Shown: positions 48,727 through 57,628 of the stretch, one piece after another
Position numbering within the stretch: position 1 is the stretch's first letter
How the letters are laid out: each line of letters begins with the position of its first letter
NCBI GenBank assembly: GCA_021730285.1
Contig: CP082962.1
Coordinates: 1,674,001-1,738,000 of the forward strand
Length of the DNA stretch: 64,000 nucleotides
Reading direction: 5' to 3'
Source of the DNA: Desulfovibrio sp. JY
Lineage (GTDB): Bacteria > Desulfobacterota > Desulfovibrionia > Desulfovibrionales > Desulfovibrionaceae
Made by a program: the position numbers and the translations under genes
The notes under the pieces: model-generated
Database searches by the model: none
Told to the model about the DNA's origin: nothing
Seen by the model: the letters and a program-made list of their open reading frames with translations, nothing else

Positions 48727-49256
48727 TAGAATTTGCAGGAATTGCGGATACAACAGCGTTGCCGTCAAAAGACCGATCCGCAGTGTATGATGATTTTTTT
48801 GGTTTAGGTATTGTCTATATTGCTTTTATCGGAAACGAATTTTTGGTGAGCAATCTAGTAAAAAATGGGGGGGATCTTCAACAGTTCTTTATGAAATACA
48901 ATCCATGTCTTATGTATATATTTCTTGTTGTTTTGCTTTTGATATTTTGTTGTGTGAGAATTTCTGATAAAACTCAAATATTTTTTAACTGGCTGAGATT
49001 GTTTGCTTTGTTTATGATTGTAAGCAACGTAGTTTTTATAGCCTATTGTATTTCTCTGTATGAATTTATTCATGATCCGGTCTTGGAAAGGAAGTTCGGG
49101 GCGTATGCGATGTATTTTTCATCTCTTGCTACCGCTATTATTTTTTATTTCAAAACGCATCTTTATCGAGGTAGATCCGTGAGAGCTTTCGTGAATTGCA
49201 TTATTTTGGGTGTTCTTTCTGGAGTGCTTATGTGTGTGTTTCGTCAGGCTACGTGA
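48723..49256 (+). CDS. four-helix membrane protein of unknown family (island gene 2)
   Basis: 177 residues. A soluble N-terminus of about 25 residues is followed by hydrophobic segments near 62-80, 91-113, 127-147 and 155-173, and perhaps a weaker one near 29-42. GAGGGG lies upstream of ATG 48723 in the end of gene 1. No known motif. Same A+T-rich codon use as gene 1. A secreted-plus-membrane pair is compatible with an envelope complex, a toxin/immunity pair or an abortive-infection module, but nothing in the sequence decides. Confidence 0.75.
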   Translation: MIEFAGIADTTALPSKDRSAVYDDFFGLGIVYIAFIGNEFLVSNLVKNGGDLQQFFMKYNPCLMYIFLVVLLLIFCCVRISDKTQIFFNWLRLFALFMIVSNVVFIAYCISLYEFIHDPVLERKFGAYAMYFSSLATAIIFYFKTHLYRGRSVRAFVNCIILGVLSGVLMCVFRQAT

Positions 49257-49339
49257 TCGTTGATTTCCCCAAAAGGGCGCGCCCCCACCTGCAGCGATGA
49301 GGCGCAGGGGCCGCGCTCTCGTCTCCTCCCGACTCCCAC

Positions 49340-50005
49340 TTACAACATCTCCACCAACTCCCCGACGTCGTCCGCCAGATAATCCGGCTGATGCGCGGCC
49401 AGTTCCGCCCGGGACACGCGGCCGCTGGCCACGCCGGCTGTCAGGGTGCCGGCGGCCTTGCCGGTATCGAGGTCCATGGGGTGGTCGCCGACCATGAGCG
49501 AGTGGGCCGGGGCGGCATGCAGGGCGGCAAGCGCGTCGAGGAGATGCCTGGGGTCGGGTTTGACGTGGCGGGCGTCGTCGCGGGCCAGGATGACGCCGAC
49601 GAAGTTCCGGGCGTCGGGGAAGATGCGGCTGACGGCGGCGCGGCAGTTGCGGGTGATGATGCCGATTTTGACGCCTTTGCCGGCGAGTCGGGCCAGGGCT
49701 TCCCGGGTGTGGGGGAAGAGGGCGGCCCGGGCGGCGGCTTCGATTTCCTGGTCCCGGATGGCCTGGGCGACCTGGGCCAGGAAATGGTCGGCGGCTTCGG
49801 GTCCAGCGGAGCGGATGCGCGCGGCGAGCTTGGCGGCGTATTCCAGGGCGGGTAGGCCGTTTGGCGGCGGCACATCGGCCAGGTAGGGACGGGCGGCGTC
49901 GGCGACGCGGGCCTTCATGGCGGCAAAGTCGAGGACCAGCTCGGCGAGGGTCCCGTCGAAATCGAAAATAACGGCATCGGGAAAGGTATTTTGGCTGGGG
50001 GGCAT
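49340..50005 (-). CDS. HAD-family phosphatase (phosphoglycolate-phosphatase-like)
   Basis: 221 residues. HAD motif I IFDFDGTLAE (D15, D17), helical cap about 25-100, motif II IITRNCRA, motif III KPDPRHLLDAL and motif IV MVGDHPMDLDTGKAAG. Family includes phosphoglycolate and pyrophosphate phosphatases; substrate unknown. The ATG at 50005 is preferred, with 50029 possible. Divergent to the flavoprotein gene. Confidence 0.88.
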   Translation of the reverse strand: MPPSQNTFPDAVIFDFDGTLAELVLDFAAMKARVADAARPYLADVPPPNGLPALEYAAKLAARIRSAGPEAADHFLAQVAQAIRDQEIEAAARAALFPHTREALARLAGKGVKIGIITRNCRAAVSRIFPDARNFVGVILARDDARHVKPDPRHLLDALAALHAAPAHSLMVGDHPMDLDTGKAAGTLTAGVASGRVSRAELAAHQPDYLADDVGELVEML

Positions 50006-50124
50006 GGCGGATGGGGCCTCGCCCCGCATTGCCGTGCGGGGCTGCTGTGGTTATGGTGTTGCAATTTTTAGATGCGGCGGGCCGGTCTGGCAAGCCGCCA
50101 AACCCTTTTGCCCGTTTTTTTGCC

Positions 50125-51318
50125 ATGAGTGTAACCCACGACGTCGTCATTGTTGGCGCTGGACCGGCTGGAGCCACGGCCGCCCAGGTCCTGGCGCAAA
50201 AGGGCGTGACGGTCCTTTTGCTGGATAAGGCGGAATTTCCCCGGGACAAACTGTGCGCCGGGCTTTTGACCTGGAAGGCGGTGGACGTGCTGGAGCGCGT
50301 CTATGGCGATACGGCCGAGGGGCTTTTGGCCTCGGGCGTGTTCGATTCCGCCTCGCCCGGCTATCGCATCCGTTTCCGGGAGCGCACCATCGCTTCCGGG
50401 GAGATGTTCTATCCGTTTCATTTCACCATGCGCCGGGTGTTCGACAAGCACCTGCTCGACCGGGCCGTGCGGGCGGGGGCGCAGGCGCGCCTCGGCGAGG
50501 CGGTGACCTTCGTCGATCCGGCGACGGGCGTGGTCCGGCTGGCCGGGGGCGAGGCGTTTCGCGCCAGATATATCATCGGCGCGGACGGCGTGGCCAGCGT
50601 GGCGCGCCGGGCCTGTCCGTTCGACGCGGCAGCCTGGAAACACGGCATGGGCGGGGCCATGGAGTTCTACCTGCCTTATGACGACCCGCGTCTGGCCGGC
50701 GCGGCCCACGAGGACCTGCGCGCGCCGTATCCCACGGTCTATGCCGGCTTTTTGCGGGCCGGGTATGGCTGGGTATTTCCGCACAAGGAAAAGCTCGCCA
50801 TCGGCATCGGCGGCCACAGCCTGCTCCATGGCAAGGAATTTCGCAGCAAGTTCCGCGACTTTCTGGACTTCCTGGGCCTGCCCCGGGAGCTTGCCGACGC
50901 CTCCAGGGGGCATGGGCTCCCGTACGGCAATTATCTGGCCAAGCCCTGGCACGACCGGGTGCTTCTGGCCGGCGACGCGGCCGGGCTGGTGGAGACGCTT
51001 TTCGGCGAAGGGATCTATTATGCGCTGCGAAGCGGCGAGCTGGCCGGCGAGGCCGTGGCCGACGCCCTGACCCGGGGCGTGGACCCGGCTGTCCCGTATG
51101 GCAAGGGGCTAAGGCGCGACATTTTGCCCGAGCTTGTCTGGTCGCGCAAACTGCGCCGCGTGCTCTACGCCAGCCAGTCCTGGGGATTTTTGCCGCTTTT
51201 CTGCTTTGTCCGGGGCGGCGGGCGGCTGCTTGGCGAGATGGTGCACGGCGTGCGTTCCTATCGCTTGCTGTTGCGTCGGGCCAAGGGGCCGCAGGAGTCC
51301 GGATGCGTCGGGCGGTGA
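50125..51318 (+). CDS. geranylgeranyl-reductase-type FAD oxidoreductase
   Basis: 397 residues. N-terminal FAD Rossmann motif DVVIVGAGPAGATAAQVLA, then FPRDKLCAGLL, and the second FAD motif DRVLLAGDAAGLVETLFGEGI. Matches reductases that saturate isoprenoid chains of quinones or lipids. A menaquinone tail substrate is possible, given the UbiA-type gene in the window, but the two are not adjacent. Start at ATG 50125 fits the family; no good ribosome site. The end overlaps the lipoprotein gene by 16 nt. Confidence 0.9.
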   Translation: MSVTHDVVIVGAGPAGATAAQVLAQKGVTVLLLDKAEFPRDKLCAGLLTWKAVDVLERVYGDTAEGLLASGVFDSASPGYRIRFRERTIASGEMFYPFHFTMRRVFDKHLLDRAVRAGAQARLGEAVTFVDPATGVVRLAGGEAFRARYIIGADGVASVARRACPFDAAAWKHGMGGAMEFYLPYDDPRLAGAAHEDLRAPYPTVYAGFLRAGYGWVFPHKEKLAIGIGGHSLLHGKEFRSKFRDFLDFLGLPRELADASRGHGLPYGNYLAKPWHDRVLLAGDAAGLVETLFGEGIYYALRSGELAGEAVADALTRGVDPAVPYGKGLRRDILPELVWSRKLRRVLYASQSWGFLPLFCFVRGGGRLLGEMVHGVRSYRLLLRRAKGPQESGCVGR

Positions 51319-52067
51319 CGGGCGCGAAGCGCTCCGGGATCGTGGCCATGTGCCGCCTGCTGTTCGTGGCGGCGCTTATGGCGCTTGCCGTTCTGGCCGG
51401 ATGCGCCGGCACGGCCAGGAAACGGCCCGCGCCCCGGCCCACGCCCACGGGCTTTTCCTCGGCCGACGAGAAAAACGTCCACGACTTCGTGGCGCAGTAT
51501 CCGAATGCCGTCATGCGCGGCGACGTCCCGGCGCTGATGCGCCTTTATACTGAAGACGCCAAAATCGTGCCGCTTTTGGGCGGGGTGATCCGTCCGATCC
51601 GGGCCGGGGAAATGAAAAAACGCCTGCCCGGGGTGGTGGCCGAGGAGCGCCGGGTGGGGCTTCGCGTCGTCTTCCACGAACCCATGCACATCGAGGTCAG
51701 GGGGGAGCGAGCGTCGGTGCGGCTGGTGGCGTCGCTGGCCTGGAAGGACAAGGGCAAGGAACACAAGGCGAAGCTGAACTGCTTTTTCGGGCTCGTTCAG
51801 GACGAGCACTACATCTGGCGCATCAAGGAGGCCCACGGCGAACCGGTCAAGCAGGACTTCGCCCTGCCGCAGCAAAAAAAACCGCTGCCCCCACGCGATG
51901 CCAAATTGCGCCGGCCCAGGACCAAGCCGCTCATCATCAAGGGCGAGTCGGAAAAGGTGGTCAAACCTGCGCCACCAAAAGCGCCGCCCGCCCCAGAAGA
52001 CACGGAGCAACAGGCTCCGCCGGCGCAAGCCCCAGACGTCGACAAAGGCCCGCAACCCCTTTTCTGA
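51303..52067 (+). CDS. NTF2-like lipoprotein with Pro-rich tail
   Basis: 254 residues. Hydrophobic signal and lipobox LAGC (about residue 31-34), then a SnoaL/DUF4440-like domain (VHDFVAQYPNAVMRGDVPALMRLYTEDAKIV) and a Lys/Pro/Glu-rich tail. AGGAG precedes ATG 51303; ATG 51348 would give a shorter, more usual signal. The last 107 nt overlap the 3' end of the convergent methyltransferase gene. Confidence 0.78.
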   Translation: MRRAVTGAKRSGIVAMCRLLFVAALMALAVLAGCAGTARKRPAPRPTPTGFSSADEKNVHDFVAQYPNAVMRGDVPALMRLYTEDAKIVPLLGGVIRPIRAGEMKKRLPGVVAEERRVGLRVVFHEPMHIEVRGERASVRLVASLAWKDKGKEHKAKLNCFFGLVQDEHYIWRIKEAHGEPVKQDFALPQQKKPLPPRDAKLRRPRTKPLIIKGESEKVVKPAPPKAPPAPEDTEQQAPPAQAPDVDKGPQPLF

Positions 52068-52581
52068 GCACGAAATCCCGGTAGTTGCGGTAATGCTCCC
52101 CTCCGGCCAGCCTTTCGGCCAGGGGCACGAGCAACCCCGCCATCCCGCCGGTCGTCGCGGCCGTGTAGTCGACCAACAGCAGGCTCCCGCCCGGGCGCGT
52201 CACCCGCATCATCTCACGGACCATGGCCAGCCGGTCGGGCTCGGCGTTTTCGTGCAGGGCCAGGGTGATGCAGGCCGCGTCGAAGGTCGCGTCGGCAAAG
52301 GCCAGCCGCCGGGCGTCCATGCGGGCGAACGGGGCGTTATTTCCGGCCGCCTTTCGGGCCACGGCCAGCATGGCCGGCGAGGCGTCGACGCCAAGGGCGC
52401 GCAGCCCCGCCCGGCGCAGCGCCAACGTTTGCCGGCCCGTGCCGCAGCACACGTCCAGCACGCGGCGCGCCCCGAGACGGGTGGCCGTGTCGCACACCAG
52501 CCGGCGGATGGGATCGAGAAAAAGCGCCGTGGCCGGGTCGTAGCCCAGGGCCATGAGGCGGTAGGGATCGCCGACGCTCAA
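51961..52581 (-). CDS. class I SAM-dependent methyltransferase
   Basis: 206 residues. Motif I VLDVCCGTGRQTLALRRAG, acidic loop VDASPAML, and MRVTRPGGSLLLVD fit Methyltransf_11 enzymes. The start is TTG 52581, overlapping the malQ stop as TTGA, which gives the natural N-terminus SVGDPYRLMALGYDP; the ATG a few codons later would cut it. Substrate unknown. Its 3' end overlaps the convergent lipoprotein gene by 107 nt. Confidence 0.85.
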   Translation of the reverse strand: MSVGDPYRLMALGYDPATALFLDPIRRLVCDTATRLGARRVLDVCCGTGRQTLALRRAGLRALGVDASPAMLAVARKAAGNNAPFARMDARRLAFADATFDAACITLALHENAEPDRLAMVREMMRVTRPGGSLLLVDYTAATTGGMAGLLVPLAERLAGGEHYRNYRDFVLRKGVAGLCRRLGLAPAEPVAPCLLGRAALLVAQV

Positions 52582-54086
52582 TGGTTGCGGCCGAATATCT
52601 CGGTCATGGCCCGGAGCCGGGCCGCGAGTCCGTCCTCGAACTGGTCCTCTTCCGCCCGCCAGCCCCAGTTGCCCTTGGCCACGGACGGCATGTTCATGCG
52701 CGCCCCCTCGCCGAGGTTGAGCAGGTCCTGCATGGGAATCACGGCCGTTGCCGCCGCGCTGCCCATGACCAGCCGAATAAGCTCCCAGGACGCCTGTTCC
52801 GGCGCGATCTCCCGGCCAAGATAGGCGTACAGGGCGGAGAGCCCCTCGGGACCGGCCTCGCCGCTCCGCGCCCAGCCCAGCGTGGTGTTGTTGTCGTGGG
52901 TGCCGGTGTAGGCCACGCAGTTGCGCCCGTAGTTGTGGGGCGCGTCCCGGTTGGCGGCAATGCCCGGTCCGAAGGCGAATTGCAGGATCTTCATGCCGGG
53001 AAAGCCGAAGGCGGCCATCAGCTCGCGCACCTCGGCCGTGATGACGCCGAGGTCCTCGGCGATAAGCGGCAGCGAGGGGAACCGGCGCAGCATGGCCTTG
53101 AAAAGCTCCATGCCCGGGGCCTTGACCCAGGTGCCGCGCACCGCGGTCTTCTCGCCGGCCGGAATCTCCCAATAGGCCTCGAAGCCCCGGAAATGGTCCA
53201 GCCGGATGATGTCGTAGACGTCGAGATTGTGGCGTATGCGGTGCATCCACCAGTCAAAGCCCGTGCGCTCGTGGGCCGGCCAGTCGTAGACCGGATTGCC
53301 CCAGCGCTGGCCCGTCTCGCTGAAATAATCCGGCGGCACCCCGGCCACGAAGACCGGCCGTTTGTCCTCCCCGAGCTTGAAAAGGCCCGGATTGGCCCAG
53401 ACGTCGGCGCTGTCCTGGGTCACGTAGATGGGCATGTCGCCGATGACCTGGATGTCGTTTTCCAAAAGATGCCGGCGCAAGGCCCGCCACTGGGCAAAGG
53501 CCAGATACTGCACGAAACGCAGGTACTCGATCTCCTCGGCCTGCCCCTCCCGCACCTCCGCCAGCGCCTCGGCCCGGCGGTCGCGCAGGGCCTGCGGCCA
53601 GTCGGCCCAGCCCTGGCCGCCGCGTTCGCGCTTGATGGCCCGGAAAAGCGCGTAATCGTCGAGCCAGTGGGCCGCGTCGTGGCAGAAAACGGCAAAGCCC
53701 GCGTCCGCCGCCAACCGTTCCCGGTTTCCGGCGAAGGCCCGGCGCAACAGTCCGTCCTTGTAGATCTCCGCGCCCTCGTAATCGGCCACGCACGGCTTGT
53801 GCTGCACATAGCCGCCCTCGATGTCGGCCGTCTCCAGCCAGCCGTCCGCCGCCATCTGCTCGGGACTGATCAGCAACGGATTCATGGCAAAGGCGGAATC
53901 GCTGCTGTATGGGGAATTGCCGATAAAGGTCGACGTGGGCGTCAGCGGCAATATCTGCCAATACGACTGGGCCGCCTTGGCCAGAAACCGGGCGAAACGC
54001 CGCGCCCCGGGGCCGAAATCGCCAATGCCGAACCGCGACGGCAACGACGTGATGTGCATCAACACGCCACTGGCTCTACGCTGCAT
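52578..54086 (-). CDS. malQ: 4-alpha-glucanotransferase (amylomaltase)
   Basis: 502 residues, GH77. N-terminus RRASGVLMHITSLPSRFGIGDFG and catalytic-region stretches IIRLDHFRGFEAYWEIPAG and PLIAEDLGVITAEV are diagnostic. Rearranges glucan chains so phosphorylase can keep working, so it complements GlgP. AAAGGAG precedes ATG 54086. A family-A hairpin lies upstream. Confidence 0.97.
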   Translation of the reverse strand: MQRRASGVLMHITSLPSRFGIGDFGPGARRFARFLAKAAQSYWQILPLTPTSTFIGNSPYSSDSAFAMNPLLISPEQMAADGWLETADIEGGYVQHKPCVADYEGAEIYKDGLLRRAFAGNRERLAADAGFAVFCHDAAHWLDDYALFRAIKRERGGQGWADWPQALRDRRAEALAEVREGQAEEIEYLRFVQYLAFAQWRALRRHLLENDIQVIGDMPIYVTQDSADVWANPGLFKLGEDKRPVFVAGVPPDYFSETGQRWGNPVYDWPAHERTGFDWWMHRIRHNLDVYDIIRLDHFRGFEAYWEIPAGEKTAVRGTWVKAPGMELFKAMLRRFPSLPLIAEDLGVITAEVRELMAAFGFPGMKILQFAFGPGIAANRDAPHNYGRNCVAYTGTHDNNTTLGWARSGEAGPEGLSALYAYLGREIAPEQASWELIRLVMGSAAATAVIPMQDLLNLGEGARMNMPSVAKGNWGWRAEEDQFEDGLAARLRAMTEIFGRNH

Positions 54087-54375
54087 GTGGACTCCTTTGC
54101 TGGGAGGAGGAGAGGATGGGGAGAGTGCGGGGGAGGGAACCCCTTTTTGCAAAAAGGGGTTCCCTCCCCCGCGCCCCCTCCCTCCCCCAAAACTCCTCAA
54201 GGGGTGTCGTCAGGTCTTGCATGCTTACCATGACGGTTTTGCGCTTTGGGGGCAACTTCCCTGCAGATCTCGGTTCGGTGGGTCGCTTGCGACCCACCGC
54301 ATAATGGGGGTCCGGGGGAGCCGTGCTCCCCCGGCGGGGCCTGGGGCGGAGCCCCGGTCTCATCGCTCCCCTTCC
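54087..54375. repeat. 289-nt intergenic region with hairpin A5 and GC-rich palindromes
   Basis: The family-A hairpin is at 54127-54172. Further on are GGTGGGTCGC-TTGC-GACCCACC and GGGGGAGCCGTGCTCCCCC, which resemble the GC-rich part of the composite repeat near 740-870. No gene supported. Confidence 0.7.
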
Positions 54376-57282
54376 CTATAACACATCCAATCGCGACAGG
54401 TCCGGCACGGACAGGGCGTCGAGGGACGGCGTGGGGCCGAGGACCACGATGGCGGCGTTCTTGGCCGCGGCGTCGAGGGCTTCGCCGAATTCCCGGAATT
54501 GCCGGATGCTGGCGGCGAGCACCTGACCGCGCATGGCGGCGCGGATTTCCGGCGTGTCGCCCACGAGCCGGCGCACCATGGCCACATGTCCCTTGGTGTC
54601 GGGCAGCATGTGGGCGTCGATGTCGCCGATGGTGCCGATGATCGCCCGGGTCATCTCCTCGGCGTCCAGGGACGCCTCCATGAGGTAGCGCCCGGCCTGG
54701 CGGAAGGTGTCGATGGTGGCGTCGGTGTTGGGGTCGCGGTAGGAAACGAAGACGACCTGTCCCGACAGCCGGTCCAGGGAGCAGAACGCGCCGTAGGCGC
54801 CGCCACGCACCCGCACGCGGTCCCAGAGATAGGCCATGCGCAGATGGCGGGCGGCCACGAGGTTGGCCCCGTCGAAGGTCCAGCCCGTTTTGGACAGGTC
54901 GAGGCCGACGCCGACGTAGTGGACCTGGGCCGGGATGGCGATGCCTTCGGCCGACGGCACGTCGGGCCGGCTCCAGGCGGCCGGGGCGGGCCTGGCGGCG
55001 GGCAGGCGGTTTATGAGCCCGGACACGGCGGTTTCCGTCATGGCCATATCGGCGGGGGAGACGGTCAGGCCGGCAATGGTTCCCTCGCGGGTCAGCACCA
55101 CGTCGCGCAGGGTCTCCAGGTCGCGGCGCACGGCGTCGTAATCCGTGTCGATGCGGTCGATGAGCGCGCGCAGATAGAAGAGCTGGGACACGCCGCGCAT
55201 CCGCTCGCCGACGCTCCCGGCCAGGGAGTAGCGGGCCCGCAGCCGCGAACCGGCCGTGGCATGGCCGGCCGGGCCCAGCCGGCGTTCCAGGCGCGATTTG
55301 GCCTCGATGGCCATCTGGGCGAAGCGTTCCTTGTTGCCGAAATCCGTGCCGCTGATGAGTTCCTCGAGGATGTCGAGAAACTCCTGCGTTTTTTCCAGGG
55401 TGGCCTTGCCCCGCAGCACCAGCCGGGCCAGAGCGTCATCGGGACCGGTCCCCACGCGGCTGGAGACCAGCGCCTCGCGGGAGATGCCGCCGGTCTTGGC
55501 CGCGATGCGCCGGGTAAGGCTCACGGCGTCGGTGCGGTCGGTGCCGAGCTCCAGAAGCGCCCGGCCGAAAAGCGGCACCAGGGGAACGAGGTGATCCGGC
55601 ACGCCGCCGAGGGGAAACGCCAGGTCGAGGTAGGCGATGCCGGCGGTCTCCAGGGGATGGAGAAACAGGGAGACCGGGCCGTGTTCCCGGACCTCCTGGG
55701 GAATGGGGGCTTCGTCGATGGGCAGGTCGCCCAGGGCGAGGTTCGGTATCGTGGCCAGGGCCTCGGGCGTATCCGGGGTTTCCTGGAGCCGGCGCAACTC
55801 CTCCTGCTCGTCGGTGATGGCCTTTTTCCCTTGTTCGTCGAGGCCGGCGGCGATGGCGTCCAGGTCCGCCCGCTCTTCGGCCAGCCGTTTGGCGTCGAGC
55901 TCGGTGTCGGGCACAAGCGACAGGGTGACGCGGTGGGGATTGTCCAGAAGGTAGGTACGGATGGCCGCTTCGAGGACCTTCTCGCCGGCGGCGATCCTGG
56001 TCTTGAGGCGCTCGAGCGGGCCGGAGAAGCGCAGCGGCGAAAGCGGGTCGCCGTCGTGGAGCCAGGTGGTCAGCGCGCGCAGCATGAGGGACAGGCCGCG
56101 CGGAAACGAGCCGGTGTTGTTTTCCCGCAGCGCGAATTCCAGGGCGTTGACCCCGGCTTCCACGGCATCGGGCGGCAGGCCGGAATCGGCCAGCCAGGCG
56201 AGCGTGCCCTGGATGAGCTTTTCCACCTCGGGGCTCGTGCCGGTCTTGATGCCCTTGAGCCCCACGGAAAAATACATCTGGCGCAGCTCGGTTTCCAGAC
56301 CGGCGCCGGCCAGGTCCTCGCCCAGGCCGCTGTCGAGCAGCGCCTTGCGCAGCGGCGAGGAGGGCAGGCCGATCAGCACATGCTCCAGGACTTCGAGGGT
56401 GAGCACGAGATCCTGGTCCACGGTTTCCGGCAACAGCCAGTTGACGGTGACAAATCCCCGGTCGGCCTGGCCCGGGGCGGCGGCGTAGGGCATCTCCTTG
56501 TCGCGGGGCGCGGTGAAGGGGACCTGGACCGCGACGTGGGAATCGACCGGCCGGGCGTCGAAACGGCTGAAATAGTCGTCCAGGATGCGCAGCCGCTCGT
56601 CCGGGTCGTCGTCGCCGGAAAAAAAGGCCCGGGCGTTGGACGGGTGGTAGTAGGTCTCGTGGAAGGCCTTGAACTCCTCGTAGGTGAGCGTCGGGATCAC
56701 CTTGGGATCGCCGCCGGAATCCACGCCGTAGGTGGTGTCCGGAAAGAGCAGGCGCTGGGAGAACTCGCCGAGCACGGAATCGGGCGAGGAGTAGACGCCC
56801 TTCATCTCGTTGAACACCACGCCGCTGCGCGTCAGTTCCCCGGGCTCGTTCCACTCGAAGTGCCAGCCCTCCTGGAGAAAGACATGGCGCGGGATACGCG
56901 GGTAGAACACGGCGTCGAGATAGACGTCTATAAGGTTATGGAAGTCCGTGAGGTTGGTGGAGGCCACCGGATAGCAGGTCTTGTCGGGATAGGTGAAGGC
57001 GTTGAGGAAGGTCTGCAACGACCCCTTGAGCAACTCCACGAAAGGTTCCTTGACGGGATACTTGCGTGAGCCGCAAAGCACCGAGTGCTCCAGGATATGG
57101 GGCACGCCGGTGGAGTTGCCCGGCGGCGTACGGAAGCTTATGCCGAAAACCTTGTTGGCATCATCGAGGCAGAGCGACAGGACTTGCGCCCCGGTGCGGT
57201 CATGACGGGCCAGGATGGCCCGGGCGGCGTATTCGTCGAGCGTTTCGTCGCGAAGGACGGTGAAACCGAAAGTGGGGGACAT
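54376..57282 (-). CDS. presequence-protease-like M16C metallopeptidase
   Basis: 968 residues with the two-half M16 layout. Zinc motif HILEH (H62, E65, H66) in the inverted HxxEH form, followed by the M16C_assoc central region and a second, inactive half. Degrades peptides inside a closing chamber; bacterial homologues of PreP are cytosolic or periplasmic. No signal peptide is seen, so cytosolic. AGGAG precedes ATG 57282. Length is normal for the family. Confidence 0.93.
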   Translation of the reverse strand: MSPTFGFTVLRDETLDEYAARAILARHDRTGAQVLSLCLDDANKVFGISFRTPPGNSTGVPHILEHSVLCGSRKYPVKEPFVELLKGSLQTFLNAFTYPDKTCYPVASTNLTDFHNLIDVYLDAVFYPRIPRHVFLQEGWHFEWNEPGELTRSGVVFNEMKGVYSSPDSVLGEFSQRLLFPDTTYGVDSGGDPKVIPTLTYEEFKAFHETYYHPSNARAFFSGDDDPDERLRILDDYFSRFDARPVDSHVAVQVPFTAPRDKEMPYAAAPGQADRGFVTVNWLLPETVDQDLVLTLEVLEHVLIGLPSSPLRKALLDSGLGEDLAGAGLETELRQMYFSVGLKGIKTGTSPEVEKLIQGTLAWLADSGLPPDAVEAGVNALEFALRENNTGSFPRGLSLMLRALTTWLHDGDPLSPLRFSGPLERLKTRIAAGEKVLEAAIRTYLLDNPHRVTLSLVPDTELDAKRLAEERADLDAIAAGLDEQGKKAITDEQEELRRLQETPDTPEALATIPNLALGDLPIDEAPIPQEVREHGPVSLFLHPLETAGIAYLDLAFPLGGVPDHLVPLVPLFGRALLELGTDRTDAVSLTRRIAAKTGGISREALVSSRVGTGPDDALARLVLRGKATLEKTQEFLDILEELISGTDFGNKERFAQMAIEAKSRLERRLGPAGHATAGSRLRARYSLAGSVGERMRGVSQLFYLRALIDRIDTDYDAVRRDLETLRDVVLTREGTIAGLTVSPADMAMTETAVSGLINRLPAARPAPAAWSRPDVPSAEGIAIPAQVHYVGVGLDLSKTGWTFDGANLVAARHLRMAYLWDRVRVRGGAYGAFCSLDRLSGQVVFVSYRDPNTDATIDTFRQAGRYLMEASLDAEEMTRAIIGTIGDIDAHMLPDTKGHVAMVRRLVGDTPEIRAAMRGQVLAASIRQFREFGEALDAAAKNAAIVVLGPTPSLDALSVPDLSRLDVL

Positions 57283-57426
57283 CGTTTCTCCTGCGTTAGG
57301 CGTTGGGCTCCGGCCAATTTCGAGCCGGACGATTTTTTTCTACACTTTTAAGGGAAAGATGCTATAGCAGCATCGTGACCGGCCACGGGTCCCGGCCGGC
57401 TTGGCAGGGGAAAGGAGCGCATCCAC

Positions 57427-57455
57427 TTGCGCTTGCTTGCAAAAAGCACTATAGC
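57427..57455 (+). promoter_or_regulatory. promoter candidate for the vWA-OmpA gene
   Basis: TTGCGC, 17 nt, TATAGC within the 346-nt gap between divergent genes. About 170 nt of leader follow. The rest of the gap shows no gene; GATGCTATAGCAGCATC near 57358-57374 is a short dyad. Confidence 0.4.
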
Positions 57456-57628
57456 TTTAACCGGAGACCAGAGGGAAGCTTCCCGGCAGTCGTTTTTTCC
57501 CAACTATTTGGGAGATATCCGGGAGGCGGGGGTCCGTGCCCTCGCGGGCGGGCCCTGTTTTTTGCGACGAAAGAGGGTGTTTTTTTGGCAAAGGTGAATC
57601 TCATTTCACTTGCTCCGAGGAGGGAGTT

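Larger units (their letters stand above)
47795..49256. other. A+T-rich island, probably acquired
   Basis: Base composition changes abruptly here and back again near 49256. In a sampled line, 48121-48180, 18 of 60 bases are G or C, against a genome that is plainly GC-rich. It holds two overlapping genes of unknown family. No integrase, transposase, tRNA or flanking direct repeat is visible. The leader 47795-47970 is the most A+T-rich part and may contain the promoter. Confidence 0.85.
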
